Origin: Streptomyces abyssomicinicus
GTDB lineage: Bacteria; Actinomycetota; Actinomycetes; Streptomycetales; Streptomycetaceae
Length of the DNA: 64,000 bases
Direction of reading: 5' to 3'
NCBI RefSeq assembly: GCF_008974245.1
Contig: NZ_BBZI01000006.1
Span: 1,101,126 to 1,165,125, forward strand
Shown here: in pieces, positions 55,414-64,000 of the stretch
Layout: each line of letters begins with the position of its first letter
How positions within the stretch are numbered: the stretch's first letter is position 1
Translations under genes and position numbers: made by a program
The notes under the pieces: model-generated
Databases searched by the model: none
Told to the model about the DNA's origin: nothing
The model's input: only the letters and a program-made list of their open reading frames with translations

Positions 55414-56253
55414 TCAGGCGGACAGCGGGTCCGGCGCCGCGGTGATGCCGTGCTCTGCCAGCTTGGCGCGGCCGGCGTCCGGCGCCGTGAGGACCAGCGG
55501 ACCCGCCTCGGTCAGCGCGACGGAGTGCTCCCAGTGCGAGGACCAGGTGCCGTCGGTGGTGATGACCGTCCAGTCGTCGGAGAGGACCTTGGTCTTCGGC
55601 GTGCCCAGCGACACCATCGGCTCGATGGCCAGGCAGAAGCCGGTGACCAGCTTCGGGCCCTTGCCGCGGCGCCGCTCGACGTAGTTCAGCAGGTGCGGGT
55701 CCATGTGCATCTCGGTGCCGATGCCGTGGCCGCCGTAGTCCTCGACGATGCCGTACTTGCCGCCGCCCGGCTTCGGCTGGCGGCGGATGTAGGTCTCGAT
55801 CGCGCGGGAGACGTCGACCAGCCGGTTGCCCTGCTTCATGGCCGCGATGCCGGCCCACATCGACTCCTCGGTCACCCGGGAGAGCTCGTGCAGCTCGGGC
55901 AGGTGGCCGGAGCCCACGAAGCAGGTGTACGCGGCGTCCGCGTGCCAGCCGTCGATGATGGCGCCCGCGTCGATGGAGATGACGTCGCCGTCCTTGAGGA
56001 CCACCTCGTCGGACGGGATGCCGTGGACGACGACCTCGTTCACCGAGGTGCAGATCGTCGCGGGGAAGCCGCCGTAGCCGAGGAAGTTCGACTTGGCGCC
56101 GTGCTCGGCCAGGACCTTGCGGGCCACCTCGTCCAGGTCACGCGTCGTGGAGCCGGGAACCGCGGCCTCCCGGGTGGCCGCGTGCACGGCGGCGACGACA
56201 AGGCCCGCCTCGCGCATCTTGGCGATCTGCTCCGGGGTCTTGATCTGCACCAT
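55414..56253 (-). CDS. map: Methionine aminopeptidase, type I
   Basis: Removes N-terminal methionine. It has 279 aa: MVQIKTPEQIAKMREAGLVVA, DVISIDAGAIIDGWHADAAYTCFVG (metal Asp pair), YGGHGIGTEMHMDPHLLNY (His), AIEPMVSLGTP (Glu) and HWEHSVALTEAG. The five metal ligands can all be placed. The start at 56253 matches the family; the GAAAGG upstream is rather far. Confidence 0.97.
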   Translation of the reverse strand: MVQIKTPEQIAKMREAGLVVAAVHAATREAAVPGSTTRDLDEVARKVLAEHGAKSNFLGYGGFPATICTSVNEVVVHGIPSDEVVLKDGDVISIDAGAIIDGWHADAAYTCFVGSGHLPELHELSRVTEESMWAGIAAMKQGNRLVDVSRAIETYIRRQPKPGGGKYGIVEDYGGHGIGTEMHMDPHLLNYVERRRGKGPKLVTGFCLAIEPMVSLGTPKTKVLSDDWTVITTDGTWSSHWEHSVALTEAGPLVLTAPDAGRAKLAEHGITAAPDPLSA

Positions 56254-56491
56254 GAGCGCTACGGGCCTTTCTCCGCCGTGACCGACGTTGGGTTTCGTCC
56301 TGTACGTACACCACCAACGATACGTGTTCCCGGCGCCCACCGTGACAGCCCGGCCCCGCGCGCGCACGCAGCGCTTTGGAGGCACCGGTCCCGCTGGGCC
56401 ACCCTGGCCGCCCGGACACCCGTGCCGCCCGAGCCCCCAGGCACCCCGTGCGCACCCGTACCCGGCACCCCGGCCCCCCGGCACGGCACGT

Positions 56492-56533
56492 CCGGTACGG
56501 GACGTCCGGTACGGGACGTCCGGTACGGGACGT
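56492..56533. repeat. 14-nt tandem repeat, three units
   Basis: CCGGTACGGGACGT repeated three times exactly, in the 352-nt gap between adk and map. It is followed by the adk terminator. Confidence 0.85.
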
Positions 56534-56541
56534 CCGGAGGA

Positions 56542-56586
56542 AACGCGGAGGCCGCGGCCCCCAGGGGGAACCGCGGCCTCCGCGTT
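56542..56586 (-). terminator. Terminator after adk
   Basis: Perfect 16-bp stem AACGCGGAGGCCGCGG with its complement, 20 nt past the adk stop. Confidence 0.9.
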
Positions 56587-56605
56587 GTCGTGCGGGTGGC
56601 GAGTA

Positions 56606-57259
56606 CTACTCGCCGGCCTTCAGCGCGGACATCGCCCGCGCCGTGACCTCGTCCACCTTGCCGAGCGCCTCGATCGTCACGACCAGGTCCTGCGCCCGGT
56701 AGTAGTCGATGATCGGCTCGGTCTGCGTGTGGTAGACCTCCAGGCGCTTGCGCACCGTGTCCTCGGTGTCGTCGTCCCGCTGGTACAGCTCGCCGCCGCA
56801 GACGTCGCAGACGCCCTCGGTCTTCGGCGGGTTGTAGGTGGCGTGGAAGACGTGCGCGGAGTCCTTGCGGCAGATGCGCCGGCCGGCGATCCGCTTCACG
56901 ATCTCGTCCTCGGGGACCTCGAGGTCCAGCACCGCGTCGAGCTTCATACCGCCCTCGGAGAGCATCCCGTCCAGAGCCTGCGCCTGCGAGACGTTGCGGG
57001 GGAAGCCGTCGAGGAGGAAGCCGTCCACGGCGTCCGCCTGCTCCATGCGGTCCTTGGCCATGGCGATGGTGACCTCGTCCGGTACCAGTTCGCCCTTGTC
57101 CATGTAGGACTTCGCCAGCTTGCCCAGCTCCGTCTGCTGGCCGATGTTGGCCCGGAACAGGTCGCCCGTGGAGATGTGCGGGATGGAGAGGTTCGCGGCC
57201 AGGAACGCGGCCTGCGTTCCCTTACCGGCACCAGGCGGCCCGACGAGGACGATTCGCAT
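56606..57259 (-). CDS. adk: Adenylate kinase
   Basis: 217-aa enzyme: P-loop GPPGAGKGTQ (7-16), ISTGDLFRANI, LLDGFPRNVSQAQALD. The long LID domain has RRICRKDSAHVFHATYNPP and GVCDVCGGELYQRDDD, a zinc-type LID in which the first CxxC is reduced to one Cys, as is usual in Streptomyces as I recall. The ATG overlaps the secY stop (TGATG), so the genes are coupled. Confidence 0.97.
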   Translation of the reverse strand: MRIVLVGPPGAGKGTQAAFLAANLSIPHISTGDLFRANIGQQTELGKLAKSYMDKGELVPDEVTIAMAKDRMEQADAVDGFLLDGFPRNVSQAQALDGMLSEGGMKLDAVLDLEVPEDEIVKRIAGRRICRKDSAHVFHATYNPPKTEGVCDVCGGELYQRDDDTEDTVRKRLEVYHTQTEPIIDYYRAQDLVVTIEALGKVDEVTARAMSALKAGE

Positions 57260-58572
57260 CAGCGGAGGAACCCTTCGTAATTGCGCTGCTGGAGCTGGCT
57301 CTCGATCTGCTTCACCGTTTCGAGGCCGACACCCACGATGATCAGGATGCTGGTGCCACCGAACGGGAAGTTCTGGTTTGCCCCGAAACCGGCCAACGCC
57401 ATTGTCGGCACGAGAGCGATCAGACCCAGGTACAGCGAACCCGGCCAGGTGATCCGGTTGAGCACATAGCTGAGGTACTCAGCGGTCGGTCGGCCAGCCC
57501 GGATGCCCGGGATGAACCCACCATACTTCTTCATGTTGTCGGCGACTTCTTCGGGGTTGAAGGTGATGGCCACGTAGAAGAAGGCGAAGAAGACGATCAG
57601 CAGGAAGTACATGGCGATGTAAATCGGGTCATCGCCCTGCACAAGGTGCGCCTGGATCCACGTCTTCCAGCCGGAGGTGCCGCTGGAGAACTGGGCCACC
57701 AGGGCCGGGATGTAGAGCAGCGACGAGGCGAAGATGACCGGGATCACACCCGCCTGGTTGACCTTGAGAGGAATGTAGGTCGACGTGCCGCCGTAGGAAC
57801 GCCGGCCGATCATCCGCTTCGCGTACTGGACGGGAATGCGGCGCTGCGCCTGCTCGACGAAGACCACCAGGCCGACCATGACGAAGCCGACCAGCATCAC
57901 GGTGCCGAACTCGATCCAGCCGTCGGCCAGGGTGCCCTGCTCCTTGATGGCCCAGAGCGCGGCCGGGAAGGTCGCGGCGATCGAGATGAACATCAGGATC
58001 GACATGCCGTTGCCGATACCGCGGTCGGTGATCAGCTCGCCCAGCCACATGACGACGGCGGTGCCGGCCGTCATGGTGAGGACCATGAGGACCGTGATGA
58101 AGATGGCGCGGTCCGGGACGATCTGGTTGGCCACGGTGCAGCCGCTGAACAGCGCGCCGCTGCGGGCGGTCGCCACCAGGCCGGTGCCCTGGAGCACGGC
58201 CAGCGCGATCGTCAGGTAACGGGTGTACTGGGTGATCTTCGCCGTACCGCTCTGGCCCTCCTTCTTCAGGGCCTCGAGACGCGGGATGACCACGGTCAGC
58301 AGCTGCAGAATGATGCTCGCCGTGATGTACGGCATGATGCCGAGCGCGAAGATCGTGATCTGCAGCAGTGCACCACCGCTGAACATGTTGACCAGGCCGA
58401 ACAGCCCGGAGTTGCCGGACATCTGGTCCACACACGCCTGGACGGACGTGTAGTCCACGCCGGGAATCGGGATATGTGTACCGACCCGGTAGACGACGAT
58501 GATGCCGAGCGTGAAGAGCAGCTTCTTGCGCAGGTCGGGCGTCTTGAACGCCCGGGCGAACGCGGTGAGCAC
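57259..58572 (-). CDS. secY: Preprotein translocase subunit SecY
   Basis: 437-aa channel of the Sec translocon with ten membrane helices. It starts MLTAFARAFKTPDLRKKLLFTLGIIVVYRVGTHIPIPGVD and has GIGNGMSILMFI, QRRIPVQYAKRMIGRRSYGGTSTYIPLKVNQAGVIPVIFASSLL, and a C-terminal LIIVGVGLETVKQIESQLQQRNYEGFLR. secY is separated from rplO by 282 nt including a terminator, so it likely has its own promoter and pairs with adk. Confidence 0.98.
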   Translation of the reverse strand: MLTAFARAFKTPDLRKKLLFTLGIIVVYRVGTHIPIPGVDYTSVQACVDQMSGNSGLFGLVNMFSGGALLQITIFALGIMPYITASIILQLLTVVIPRLEALKKEGQSGTAKITQYTRYLTIALAVLQGTGLVATARSGALFSGCTVANQIVPDRAIFITVLMVLTMTAGTAVVMWLGELITDRGIGNGMSILMFISIAATFPAALWAIKEQGTLADGWIEFGTVMLVGFVMVGLVVFVEQAQRRIPVQYAKRMIGRRSYGGTSTYIPLKVNQAGVIPVIFASSLLYIPALVAQFSSGTSGWKTWIQAHLVQGDDPIYIAMYFLLIVFFAFFYVAITFNPEEVADNMKKYGGFIPGIRAGRPTAEYLSYVLNRITWPGSLYLGLIALVPTMALAGFGANQNFPFGGTSILIIVGVGLETVKQIESQLQQRNYEGFLR

Positions 58573-58753
58573 GGTGCCTCCTGCGACCCCCGCGCAACTG
58601 CGTCAAGGGTGACGGTCTTGAGGATCGACAAATACCAAACGATGTAACGGGCCGCCGCCGCTTCGAGTGCCCGGTGCTCATTGTGTGAGCACTGGTCGAA
58701 GAGTGGCAGTGGAGGTCACCTTACCGGCGACACCAAGCCCTTGAGAACGACCA

Positions 58754-58787
58754 ACCGGGGATACCCCATTTGTGGGGCATCCCCGGT
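58754..58787 (-). terminator. Terminator between rplO and secY
   Basis: Stem ACCGGGGAT + CCCC paired with GGGG + ATCCCCGGT, one mismatch, loop ATTTGT. It is about 70 nt past the rplO stop. Confidence 0.8.
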
Positions 58788-58854
58788 CGGGAATCGCAGG
58801 GTCACACGGACATCAGCCGGACATCTCAGCGATGTCGGCCGGGCCCGGAACTCG

Positions 58855-59310
58855 TCAGACGAGCTCGGTGACCGTACCGCCGGCGGCGGTGATCTTCTCC
58901 TTGGCGGAGCCGGAGACGGCGTCGACCGTCACCTGCAGCGCCACGGAGATCTCGCCCTGGCCGAGGACCTTGACGAGCTGGTTCTTGCGGACGGCACCCT
59001 TGTCGACCAGGTCGGCAACGGTGACCTCCCCACCCTCGGGGTAGAGGGCGGCGAGCTTGTCCAGGTTCACGACCTGGAACTCGGTCTTGAAGGGGTTCCG
59101 GAAGCCCTTGAGCTTCGGGAGACGCATGTGGAGGGGCATCTGGCCACCCTCGAAGCGCTCCGGAACCTGGTAACGGGCCTTGGTGCCCTTGGTACCACGA
59201 CCGGCCGTCTTACCCTTCGACGCCTCACCACGACCCACACGGGTCTTGGCGGTCTTGGCGCCCGGGGCGGGACGGAGGTTGTGGATCTTGAGCGGGTTCT
59301 GCTCCGCCAT
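58855..59310 (-). CDS. rplO: 50S ribosomal protein L15
   Basis: 151-aa L15: [40 protein letters not shown] and the [24 protein letters not shown] core. It is two bases past the rpmD stop; last gene of this unit before a terminator. Confidence 0.98.
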   Translation of the reverse strand: MAEQNPLKIHNLRPAPGAKTAKTRVGRGEASKGKTAGRGTKGTKARYQVPERFEGGQMPLHMRLPKLKGFRNPFKTEFQVVNLDKLAALYPEGGEVTVADLVDKGAVRKNQLVKVLGQGEISVALQVTVDAVSGSAKEKITAAGGTVTELV

Positions 59311-59312
59311 GA

Positions 59313-59495
59313 TCAGTCGACCTCCTCGACCGTCACGAGGTGGCGGACGGTGTGCACCATGCCGCGGAACTCGGGGCGGTCCTCCTTGACGACCTGCGTG
59401 TTGATGCCCTTGAGACCAAGGGAACGCAGGGTGTCGCGGTGGTTCTGCTTGCTGCCGATGTACGACTTAACCTGGGTGATCTTCAGCTGCGCCAT
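59313..59495 (-). CDS. rpmD: 50S ribosomal protein L30
   Basis: 60-aa L30: [31 protein letters not shown], ending [15 protein letters not shown]. The start overlaps the rpsE stop (ATGA). Confidence 0.97.
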   Translation of the reverse strand: MAQLKITQVKSYIGSKQNHRDTLRSLGLKGINTQVVKEDRPEFRGMVHTVRHLVTVEEVD

Positions 59496-60100
59496 CACGC
59501 ACCTGCCCCGGCACGCGCACGAAGGAGAGCCGCGGGAGCGACGTCCTCGAGCGGCAGACCACGGCGGGCCGCGACCTCCTCGGGACGCTGCAGGCCCTTG
59601 AGGGCCGCCACGGTCGCGTGCACGATGTTGATCGCGTTGTCGGAGCCGAGCGACTTCGACAGGATGTCGTGGATACCGGCGCACTCGAGCACGGCGCGCA
59701 CCGGACCACCGGCGATAACGCCGGTACCCGGGGACGCGGGCTTGAGCAGCACGACGCCGGCAGCCTTCTCACCCTGGATGGGGTGCGGGATGGTGCCCTG
59801 GATACGCGGGACCTTGAAGAAGTGCTTCTTGGCCTCCTCAACGCCCTTGGCGATGGCGGCCGGCACCTCCTTGGCCTTGCCGTAACCGACACCCACGGTG
59901 CCGTCACCGTCACCCACCACGACCAGCGCGGTGAAGCTGAAGCGACGACCACCCTTCACAACCTTGGCGACACGGTTGATCGCGACAACGCGCTCAACGT
60001 AAGCGGTCTTCTCGGCGGCAGCTGCGCCGCCGTCACGGCCCTTCCGGTCCCGCCGCTCGCCGCCACCGGCACCGCTGCCGCGGCGCTGGGGTCCAGCCAT
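59495..60100 (-). CDS. rpsE: 30S ribosomal protein S5
   Basis: 201-aa S5 with a Gly/Arg-rich N-terminal extension (about 30 residues), then [47 protein letters not shown] and [29 protein letters not shown]. The GGRRFSF loop is the known spectinomycin-resistance hotspot. Confidence 0.98.
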   Translation of the reverse strand: MAGPQRRGSGAGGGERRDRKGRDGGAAAAEKTAYVERVVAINRVAKVVKGGRRFSFTALVVVGDGDGTVGVGYGKAKEVPAAIAKGVEEAKKHFFKVPRIQGTIPHPIQGEKAAGVVLLKPASPGTGVIAGGPVRAVLECAGIHDILSKSLGSDNAINIVHATVAALKGLQRPEEVAARRGLPLEDVAPAALLRARAGAGA

Positions 60101-60146
60101 TGGAATTACCTCTCTCTGTTTCCGCTAGCTTCGCTACGGAACCGGC

Positions 60147-60530
60147 TCAGAACTTGAGACCGGCTTCGCGGGCGGCGTCCGCCAGGGCCGCGATGCGGCC
60201 GGCGTACTGGTTGCCACCACGGTCGAACACGACAGCCTCGACACCCGCGGCCTTGGCGCGCTCGGCGACCAGGGCGCCGACCTGCTGGGCCTGCGCGGAC
60301 TTGTCGCTCTCGCCACCGCGGATCGAAGCGTCCAGGGTGGACGCCGACGCCAGGGTGTGACCCTTGATGTCGTCGATCACCTGGGCCACGATGTGGCGGT
60401 TGGAGCGGGTCACGACGAGACGGGGACGCTCGGCGGTACCGGAGATGTGCTTGCGGATCCGGATGTGCCGACGCTTGATGGCGGCGCGCTTGTAGGCGTC
60501 GCCCTTCAGGATCTTCTGCCCGTATGCCAT
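60147..60530 (-). CDS. rplR: 50S ribosomal protein L18
   Basis: 127-aa L18: [37 protein letters not shown] and [28 protein letters not shown]. It binds 5S rRNA. It lies 3 nt after the rplF stop. Confidence 0.98.
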   Translation of the reverse strand: MAYGQKILKGDAYKRAAIKRRHIRIRKHISGTAERPRLVVTRSNRHIVAQVIDDIKGHTLASASTLDASIRGGESDKSAQAQQVGALVAERAKAAGVEAVVFDRGGNQYAGRIAALADAAREAGLKF

Positions 60531-60533
60531 GGG

Positions 60534-61073
60534 TTACTTACCCGCCTTTCCGACCTTGCGGCGGATGACTTCGCCCTCGTACTTGACGCCCTTGGCCTTG
60601 TACGGGTCGGGCTTGCGCAGCTTGCGGATGTTCGCCGCGACCTCGCCGACCTTCTGCTTGTCGATGCCCTCGACCTGGAAGCGGGTGGGGGTCTCCACCT
60701 TGAAGGTGATGCCCTCGGGCGCCTCGACGGTGATCGGGTGCGAGTAGCCGAGCGCGAACTCGAGGTTCGAACCCTTGGCCGTCACGCGGTAACCGACACC
60801 GCTGATCTCGAGCTTCTTCACGTAACCCTGGGTCACGCCGGTGATCATGTTCGCCACCAGCGTGCGGGACAGGCCGTGCAGGGCCTTGTTCTGACGCTCG
60901 TCGTTGGGGCGGGTCACCTGGAGGGTGCCGTCCTCGCCCTTGACGATCTCGATCGGCGCCACGACGGTGTGGGTCAGCGAGCCCTTGGGGCCCTTGACCG
61001 CAACCGTACGGCCGTCGATGGTGACATCCACGCCGGCGGGAACCGCGATGGGGAGCTTGCCGATACGCGACAT
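60534..61073 (-). CDS. rplF: 50S ribosomal protein L6
   Basis: 179-aa L6: [33 protein letters not shown] and [30 protein letters not shown] at 61073 starts the standard protein; an upstream in-frame start is not supported. Confidence 0.98.
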   Translation of the reverse strand: MSRIGKLPIAVPAGVDVTIDGRTVAVKGPKGSLTHTVVAPIEIVKGEDGTLQVTRPNDERQNKALHGLSRTLVANMITGVTQGYVKKLEISGVGYRVTAKGSNLEFALGYSHPITVEAPEGITFKVETPTRFQVEGIDKQKVGEVAANIRKLRKPDPYKAKGVKYEGEVIRRKVGKAGK

Positions 61074-61095
61074 AGCTGTATCTCGTTCCCTTCCG

Positions 61096-61494
61096 TTACC
61101 AGACGTAGGCGAGGACTTCCCCACCCACGCCCTTCTTGCCGGCCTGCTTGTCGGTCAGGAGACCGTGCGACGTGGAGATGATCGCCACGCCGAGGCCGCC
61201 GAGGACCTTGGGCAGGTTGGTGGACTTCGCGTACACCCGGAGACCGGGCTTGGAGATCCGCTTGATGCCCGCGATGGAGCGCTCGCGGTTCGGGCCGAAC
61301 TTCAGCTCGAGGACGAGGTTCTTGCCGACCTCGGCGTCCTCGACCTTCCAGCCGGTGATGAAGCCCTCCTGCTGGAGGATCTCCGCGATGTGCGACTTGA
61401 TCTTGGAGTGCGGCATCGACACCGTGTCGTGGTATGCCGAGTTCGCGTTACGCAGACGCGTGAGCATGTCTGCGATCGGATCAGTCATGGTCAT
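61096..61494 (-). CDS. rpsH: 30S ribosomal protein S8
   Basis: 132-aa S8: [37 protein letters not shown] and [34 protein letters not shown]8 represses the spc operon in E. coli; whether that holds here is not known. It is 237 nt from rpsZ. Confidence 0.98.
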   Translation of the reverse strand: MTMTDPIADMLTRLRNANSAYHDTVSMPHSKIKSHIAEILQQEGFITGWKVEDAEVGKNLVLELKFGPNRERSIAGIKRISKPGLRVYAKSTNLPKVLGGLGVAIISTSHGLLTDKQAGKKGVGGEVLAYVW

Positions 61495-61715
61495 GAATTG
61501 GCCTTAGGCCTCTCTCGCCGGGGTTTCCTGGTGCGCCATCCCTCTCCCCGATCCGAGACGGGACGGGTGCGGCGCGGTGGACCTACGGCGTAGTAAGCGT
61601 CTATGAGCGGGACCGTGCCCGCGGACGGCCGGGCACGGCAAGCGCCCAACCACACCAGCCTAAGCCATGTGTGGCGGGTCGCCTGCCGGACCGGCCTGCT
61701 TACCGAGAGCCTGGG

Positions 61716-61731
61716 ATCCCCAAATGGGGAT
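61716..61731 (-). terminator. Small hairpin after rpsZ
   Basis: ATCCCC-AAAT-GGGGAT, ending at the rpsZ stop codon, at the start of the 237-nt rpsZ-rpsH gap. It may be an attenuator or mRNA processing or stability element. Confidence 0.5.
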
Positions 61732-61917
61732 TTACCAGGAGCTCTTGGTCACGCCCGGCAGCTCGCCACGGTGAGCCATCTCACGGAGGCACACGCGGCA
61801 GAGGCCGAACTTGCGGTACACGGAGTGCGGACGACCGCAGCGCTGGCAGCGGGTGTACGCGCGCACGCCGAACTTGGGCTTGCGAGCAGCCTTCGCGATG
61901 AGAGCCTTCTTCGCCAT
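61732..61917 (-). CDS. rpsZ: 30S ribosomal protein S14, type Z
   Basis: 61-aa zinc-type S14: [36 protein letters not shown] core with both CxxC pairs (CQRC, CRVC). The non-zinc S14 paralogue common in Streptomyces is not in this window. The start is 5 nt after the rplE stop. Confidence 0.97.
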   Translation of the reverse strand: MAKKALIAKAARKPKFGVRAYTRCQRCGRPHSVYRKFGLCRVCLREMAHRGELPGVTKSSW

Positions 61918-61922
61918 CTCGC

Positions 61923-62477
61923 TCACGCCTCCTTGAACGGGAAGCCGAGGTGACGGAGGAGAGCGCGGCCCTCGTCGTCGTTGGCAGCCGTGGTCACCAC
62001 GGTGATGTCCATGCCTCGGGTGCGGTCGATCTTGTCCTGGTCGATCTCGTGGAACATGACCTGCTCCGTGAGACCGAAGGTGTAGTTGCCACGGCCGTCG
62101 AACTGCTTGGGGGACAGGCCGCGGAAGTCGCGGATGCGCGGGAGCGCGAGCGACAGGGTGCGGTCCAGGAACTCCCACATGCGGTCGCCACGGAGCGTGA
62201 CGTGGGCACCGATCGGCTGACCCTCACGCAGCTTGAACTGCGCGATGGACTTGCGGGCCTTGGTGACGGCCGGCTTCTGACCGGTGATCGTGGTGAGGTC
62301 GCGGATGGCGCCGTCGATCAGCTTGGAGTCGCGGGCGGCGTCGCCCACACCCATGTTGACCACGATCTTGACGAGGCCGGGAACCTGCATGACGTTCTCG
62401 TACTTGAACTCGTCACGCAGCTTGCCCGCGATCTCCTCGCGGTACTTCGTCTTCAGACGCGGAGTGGTGGTAGCCAT
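61923..62477 (-). CDS. rplE: 50S ribosomal protein L5
   Basis: 184-aa L5: [42 protein letters not shown] and [25 protein letters not shown]. The start overlaps the rplX stop (TGATG). Confidence 0.98.
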   Translation of the reverse strand: MATTTPRLKTKYREEIAGKLRDEFKYENVMQVPGLVKIVVNMGVGDAARDSKLIDGAIRDLTTITGQKPAVTKARKSIAQFKLREGQPIGAHVTLRGDRMWEFLDRTLSLALPRIRDFRGLSPKQFDGRGNYTFGLTEQVMFHEIDQDKIDRTRGMDITVVTTAANDDEGRALLRHLGFPFKEA

Positions 62478-62788
62478 CAGATGTCCTCACCCGTCCGCTT
62501 GGCAACGCGGATCTTGTTGCCGTTGTCGTCGAAGCGGTAACCGACGCGGGTCACGACCTTCTGGCCGTCCTTCTCCACGACGAGCTGAACGTTGCTCACG
62601 TGGACCGGAGCCTCGACGGTCACGATGCCGCCGGCCTGGTTCGGGCCGGCCTTCGTGTGCTTCTTGACCCGGTTGACACCCTCGACCAGGACACGGTTCT
62701 CACGGGGGAAGGCCGCGACGACCTTGCCCTGCTTGCCCTTGTCCTTGCCGGTGATGACCTGGACCAGGTCGCCCTTCTTGATCTTCAT
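62477..62788 (-). CDS. rplX: 50S ribosomal protein L24
   Basis: 103-aa L24: [24 protein letters not shown] and [38 protein letters not shown] chose ATG 62788; GTG at 62794 overlaps the rplN stop and sits nearer to GGAGG, so two more residues are possible. Confidence 0.96.
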   Translation of the reverse strand: MKIKKGDLVQVITGKDKGKQGKVVAAFPRENRVLVEGVNRVKKHTKAGPNQAGGIVTVEAPVHVSNVQLVVEKDGQKVVTRVGYRFDDNGNKIRVAKRTGEDI

Positions 62789-62790
62789 GC

Positions 62791-63159
62791 TCACAGCACC
62801 TCCGGCGCGAGGGAGATGATCTTCATGAACTTCTTCTCGCGCAGCTCACGGCCCACGGGGCCGAAGATACGGGTGCCGCGAGGGTCGCCGTCGTTCTTGA
62901 GAATGACGGCGGCGTTCTCGTCGAAGCGGATGTACGAGCCGTCCGGACGGCGGCGCTCCTTGACGGTGCGAACGACGACGGCCTTGACGACGTCGCCCTT
63001 CTTCACGTTGCCACCGGGGATCGCGTCCTTGACGGTGGCGACGATGACGTCACCGATGCCCGCGTAGCGGCGACCGGAGCCACCGAGCACACGGATGCAA
63101 AGGATTTCCTTCGCACCAGTGTTGTCGGCGACACGCAGTCGCGACTCCTGCTGGATCAC
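62791..63159 (-). CDS. rplN: 50S ribosomal protein L14
   Basis: 122-aa L14: [85 protein letters not shown]. It is the first gene of the spc unit; the GTG start follows AGGAG. A 177-nt gap with hairpins divides it from rpsQ. Confidence 0.98.
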   Translation of the reverse strand: MIQQESRLRVADNTGAKEILCIRVLGGSGRRYAGIGDVIVATVKDAIPGGNVKKGDVVKAVVVRTVKERRRPDGSYIRFDENAAVILKNDGDPRGTRIFGPVGRELREKKFMKIISLAPEVL

Positions 63160-63272
63160 GTCTATCTCCTGATCGTCTGCCGGTTCCCTCCGGAGCAGAG
63201 CCGGAGAGCCTGGCGGAACTCACCCGCGGGAGAATCCCCGCGGGAATTTACTTGGCCTCGATGGGGCGGGAA

Positions 63273-63305
63273 CCGGGCCGGGGGGCGGGGAAGCCCCCCG
63301 GCCGG
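63273..63305 (-). terminator. Hairpin in the rpsQ-rplN gap (1)
   Basis: CCGGGGGGC / GCCCCCCGG, extended by CCGG / CCGG across a one-base bulge, loop GGGGAA. It is a likely terminator of the S10 unit. Confidence 0.7.
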
Positions 63306-63310
63306 TCCGT

Positions 63311-63337
63311 ATCGGCTGGGGCGGGGCCCCGGCCGAT
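63311..63337 (-). terminator. Hairpin in the rpsQ-rplN gap (2)
   Basis: ATCGGC-GGGG paired with CCCC-GCCGAT, with one mismatch, touching the rpsQ stop codon. It works with hairpin 1 as the end of the S10 operon. Confidence 0.65.
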
Positions 63338-63621
63338 TACTTCGCCTTCTCCAGGATCTCGACGATGCGCCAGCGCTTCGTCGAGGACAGCGGCCGGGTC
63401 TCCATGAGGAGAACGCGGTCGCCGACGCCGGCGGCGTTCTGCTCGTCGTGGGCCTTGAGCTTGTTCGTACGGCGGATGACCTTGCCGTACAGAGCGTGCT
63501 TCACACGGTCCTCGACGGCGACGACGACGGTCTTGTCCATCTTGTCGCTGACCACGATGCCCTGCGCGGTCTTGCGGAAGCCGCGCGCCTCGCTGTTTTC
63601 AGTCACGTTGCTCTCGCTCAT
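63337..63621 (-). CDS. rpsQ: 30S ribosomal protein S17
   Basis: 94-aa S17: [47 protein letters not shown] and [25 protein letters not shown]. The start overlaps the rpmC stop (ATGA). Last gene of the S10 unit. Confidence 0.98.
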   Translation of the reverse strand: MSESNVTENSEARGFRKTAQGIVVSDKMDKTVVVAVEDRVKHALYGKVIRRTNKLKAHDEQNAAGVGDRVLLMETRPLSSTKRWRIVEILEKAK

Positions 63622-63842
63622 GCGTTCTCCACCGACTCGATGCCGAGCTCACGCTCACGCATGAGGGTGTAGACCCGGGCGATGTCCTTGCGGACCGCCT
63701 TCAGACGGCCATGGTTCTCAAGCTGTCCGGTCGCCGCCTGGAAGCGGAGGTTGAACAGCTCTTCCTTGGCCTCGCGGAGCTTCGCCAGAAGCTCCTCGTT
63801 GCCCAGCTCGCGCAGCTCGGACGCCTTGGTACCGGCCGACAT
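63618..63842 (-). CDS. rpmC: 50S ribosomal protein L29
   Basis: 74-aa L29: [64 protein letters not shown] at 63842 overlaps the rplP stop (TGATG); a GTG one codon earlier is less likely. Confidence 0.98.
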   Translation of the reverse strand: MSAGTKASELRELGNEELLAKLREAKEELFNLRFQAATGQLENHGRLKAVRKDIARVYTLMRERELGIESVENA

Positions 63843-64000
63843 CACGCTTCACCTGCCTCGCGCTTGACGATCCGGCACTTCATCGGCAGCTTGTGGGCCG
63901 CACGGGTCAGCGCCTCACGGGCGATCTTCTCGTTGGGGTAAGACAGCTCGAACATGACCCGGCCCGGGTGCACGTTCGCGACCCACCACTCCGGAGAACC
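63842..64000 (-). CDS. rplP: 50S ribosomal protein L16, start outside window
   Basis: C-terminal 52 codons of L16: [52 protein letters not shown]. It is cut by the window edge at its 5' side and coupled to rpmC. Confidence 0.96.
   Translation of the reverse strand, partial: GSPEWWVANVHPGRVMFELSYPNEKIAREALTRAAHKLPMKCRIVKREAGEA

Overview
The window is a piece of an actinobacterial chromosome, almost certainly Streptomyces. It is very GC-rich with strong G/C bias at third codon positions. It carries the sporulation regulators bldM and whiD side by side, a ShbA-type sigma factor, guaB next to a guaB3-like paralogue, a groES-groEL1 operon under CIRCE control, and the full S10/spc/alpha ribosomal block. 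No rRNA, tRNA, IS element, CRISPR array or prophage was seen.

Layout. 1-4.6 kb: end of a nucleotide-sugar dehydrogenase gene whose product lacks its catalytic cysteine, a membrane protein, then guaB3-like and guaB on the minus strand. 4.8-7.2 kb: shbA, bldM and whiD, with a sigma-BldN-type promoter in front of bldM. 7.3-12.3 kb: a LysR regulator, a MOSC protein, an SDR, a small repeat-tailed protein, and an SPFH/NAD-kinase-like two-gene operon. 12.3-15.7 kb: a small accessory patch with a lipoprotein, a broken WXG-like gene, and a winged-helix gene behind a structured leader. 15.8-18.1 kb: groES-groEL1. 18.3-20.9 kb: a THUMP-like methyltransferase and an LCP protein. 21.0-27.7 kb: a divergent LacI regulator and a bxlEFGA-like xylo-oligosaccharide uptake and beta-xylosidase operon.

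27.8-39.1 kb is mostly minus strand. It holds repeat-rich secreted and small proteins, tsaD-rimI-tsaB (tRNA t6A synthesis), tsaE, an alpha/beta hydrolase, alr, the NAD(P)HX repair enzyme and acpS. 39.3-42.1 kb holds an uncharacterised plus-strand pair: an unknown protein and a membrane-anchored M16-type peptidase. 42.2-48.1 kb: glmS, coaA, a DUF389 protein and glmM. 48.3-64 kb: rpsI-rplM, then truA, rplQ, rpoA, rpsK, rpsM, rpmJ, infA, map, adk, secY and the spc genes up to the start of the S10 cluster (rpsQ, rpmC, partial rplP).

Themes. The core genes join translation (ribosome, IF-1, methionine removal, t6A), cell-wall precursor supply (GlmS, GlmM, Alr, LCP) and purine and CoA supply. At least eleven genes have a TAnnnT hexamer only 5-7 nt before the start codon, the hallmark of leaderless transcription. 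Many intergenic gaps and several protein linkers consist of short GC-rich tandem repeats. In one place a single 15-nt repeat array is read in two frames by overlapping genes (hydrolase C-terminus and TsaE N-terminus). Several ribosomal gaps contain strong hairpins that probably set differential expression. The best candidates for new biology are the SPFH/NAD-kinase-like pair, the M16 peptidase pair, the tsaE overlap, and the palindrome-controlled 65-aa gene at 33.1 kb.
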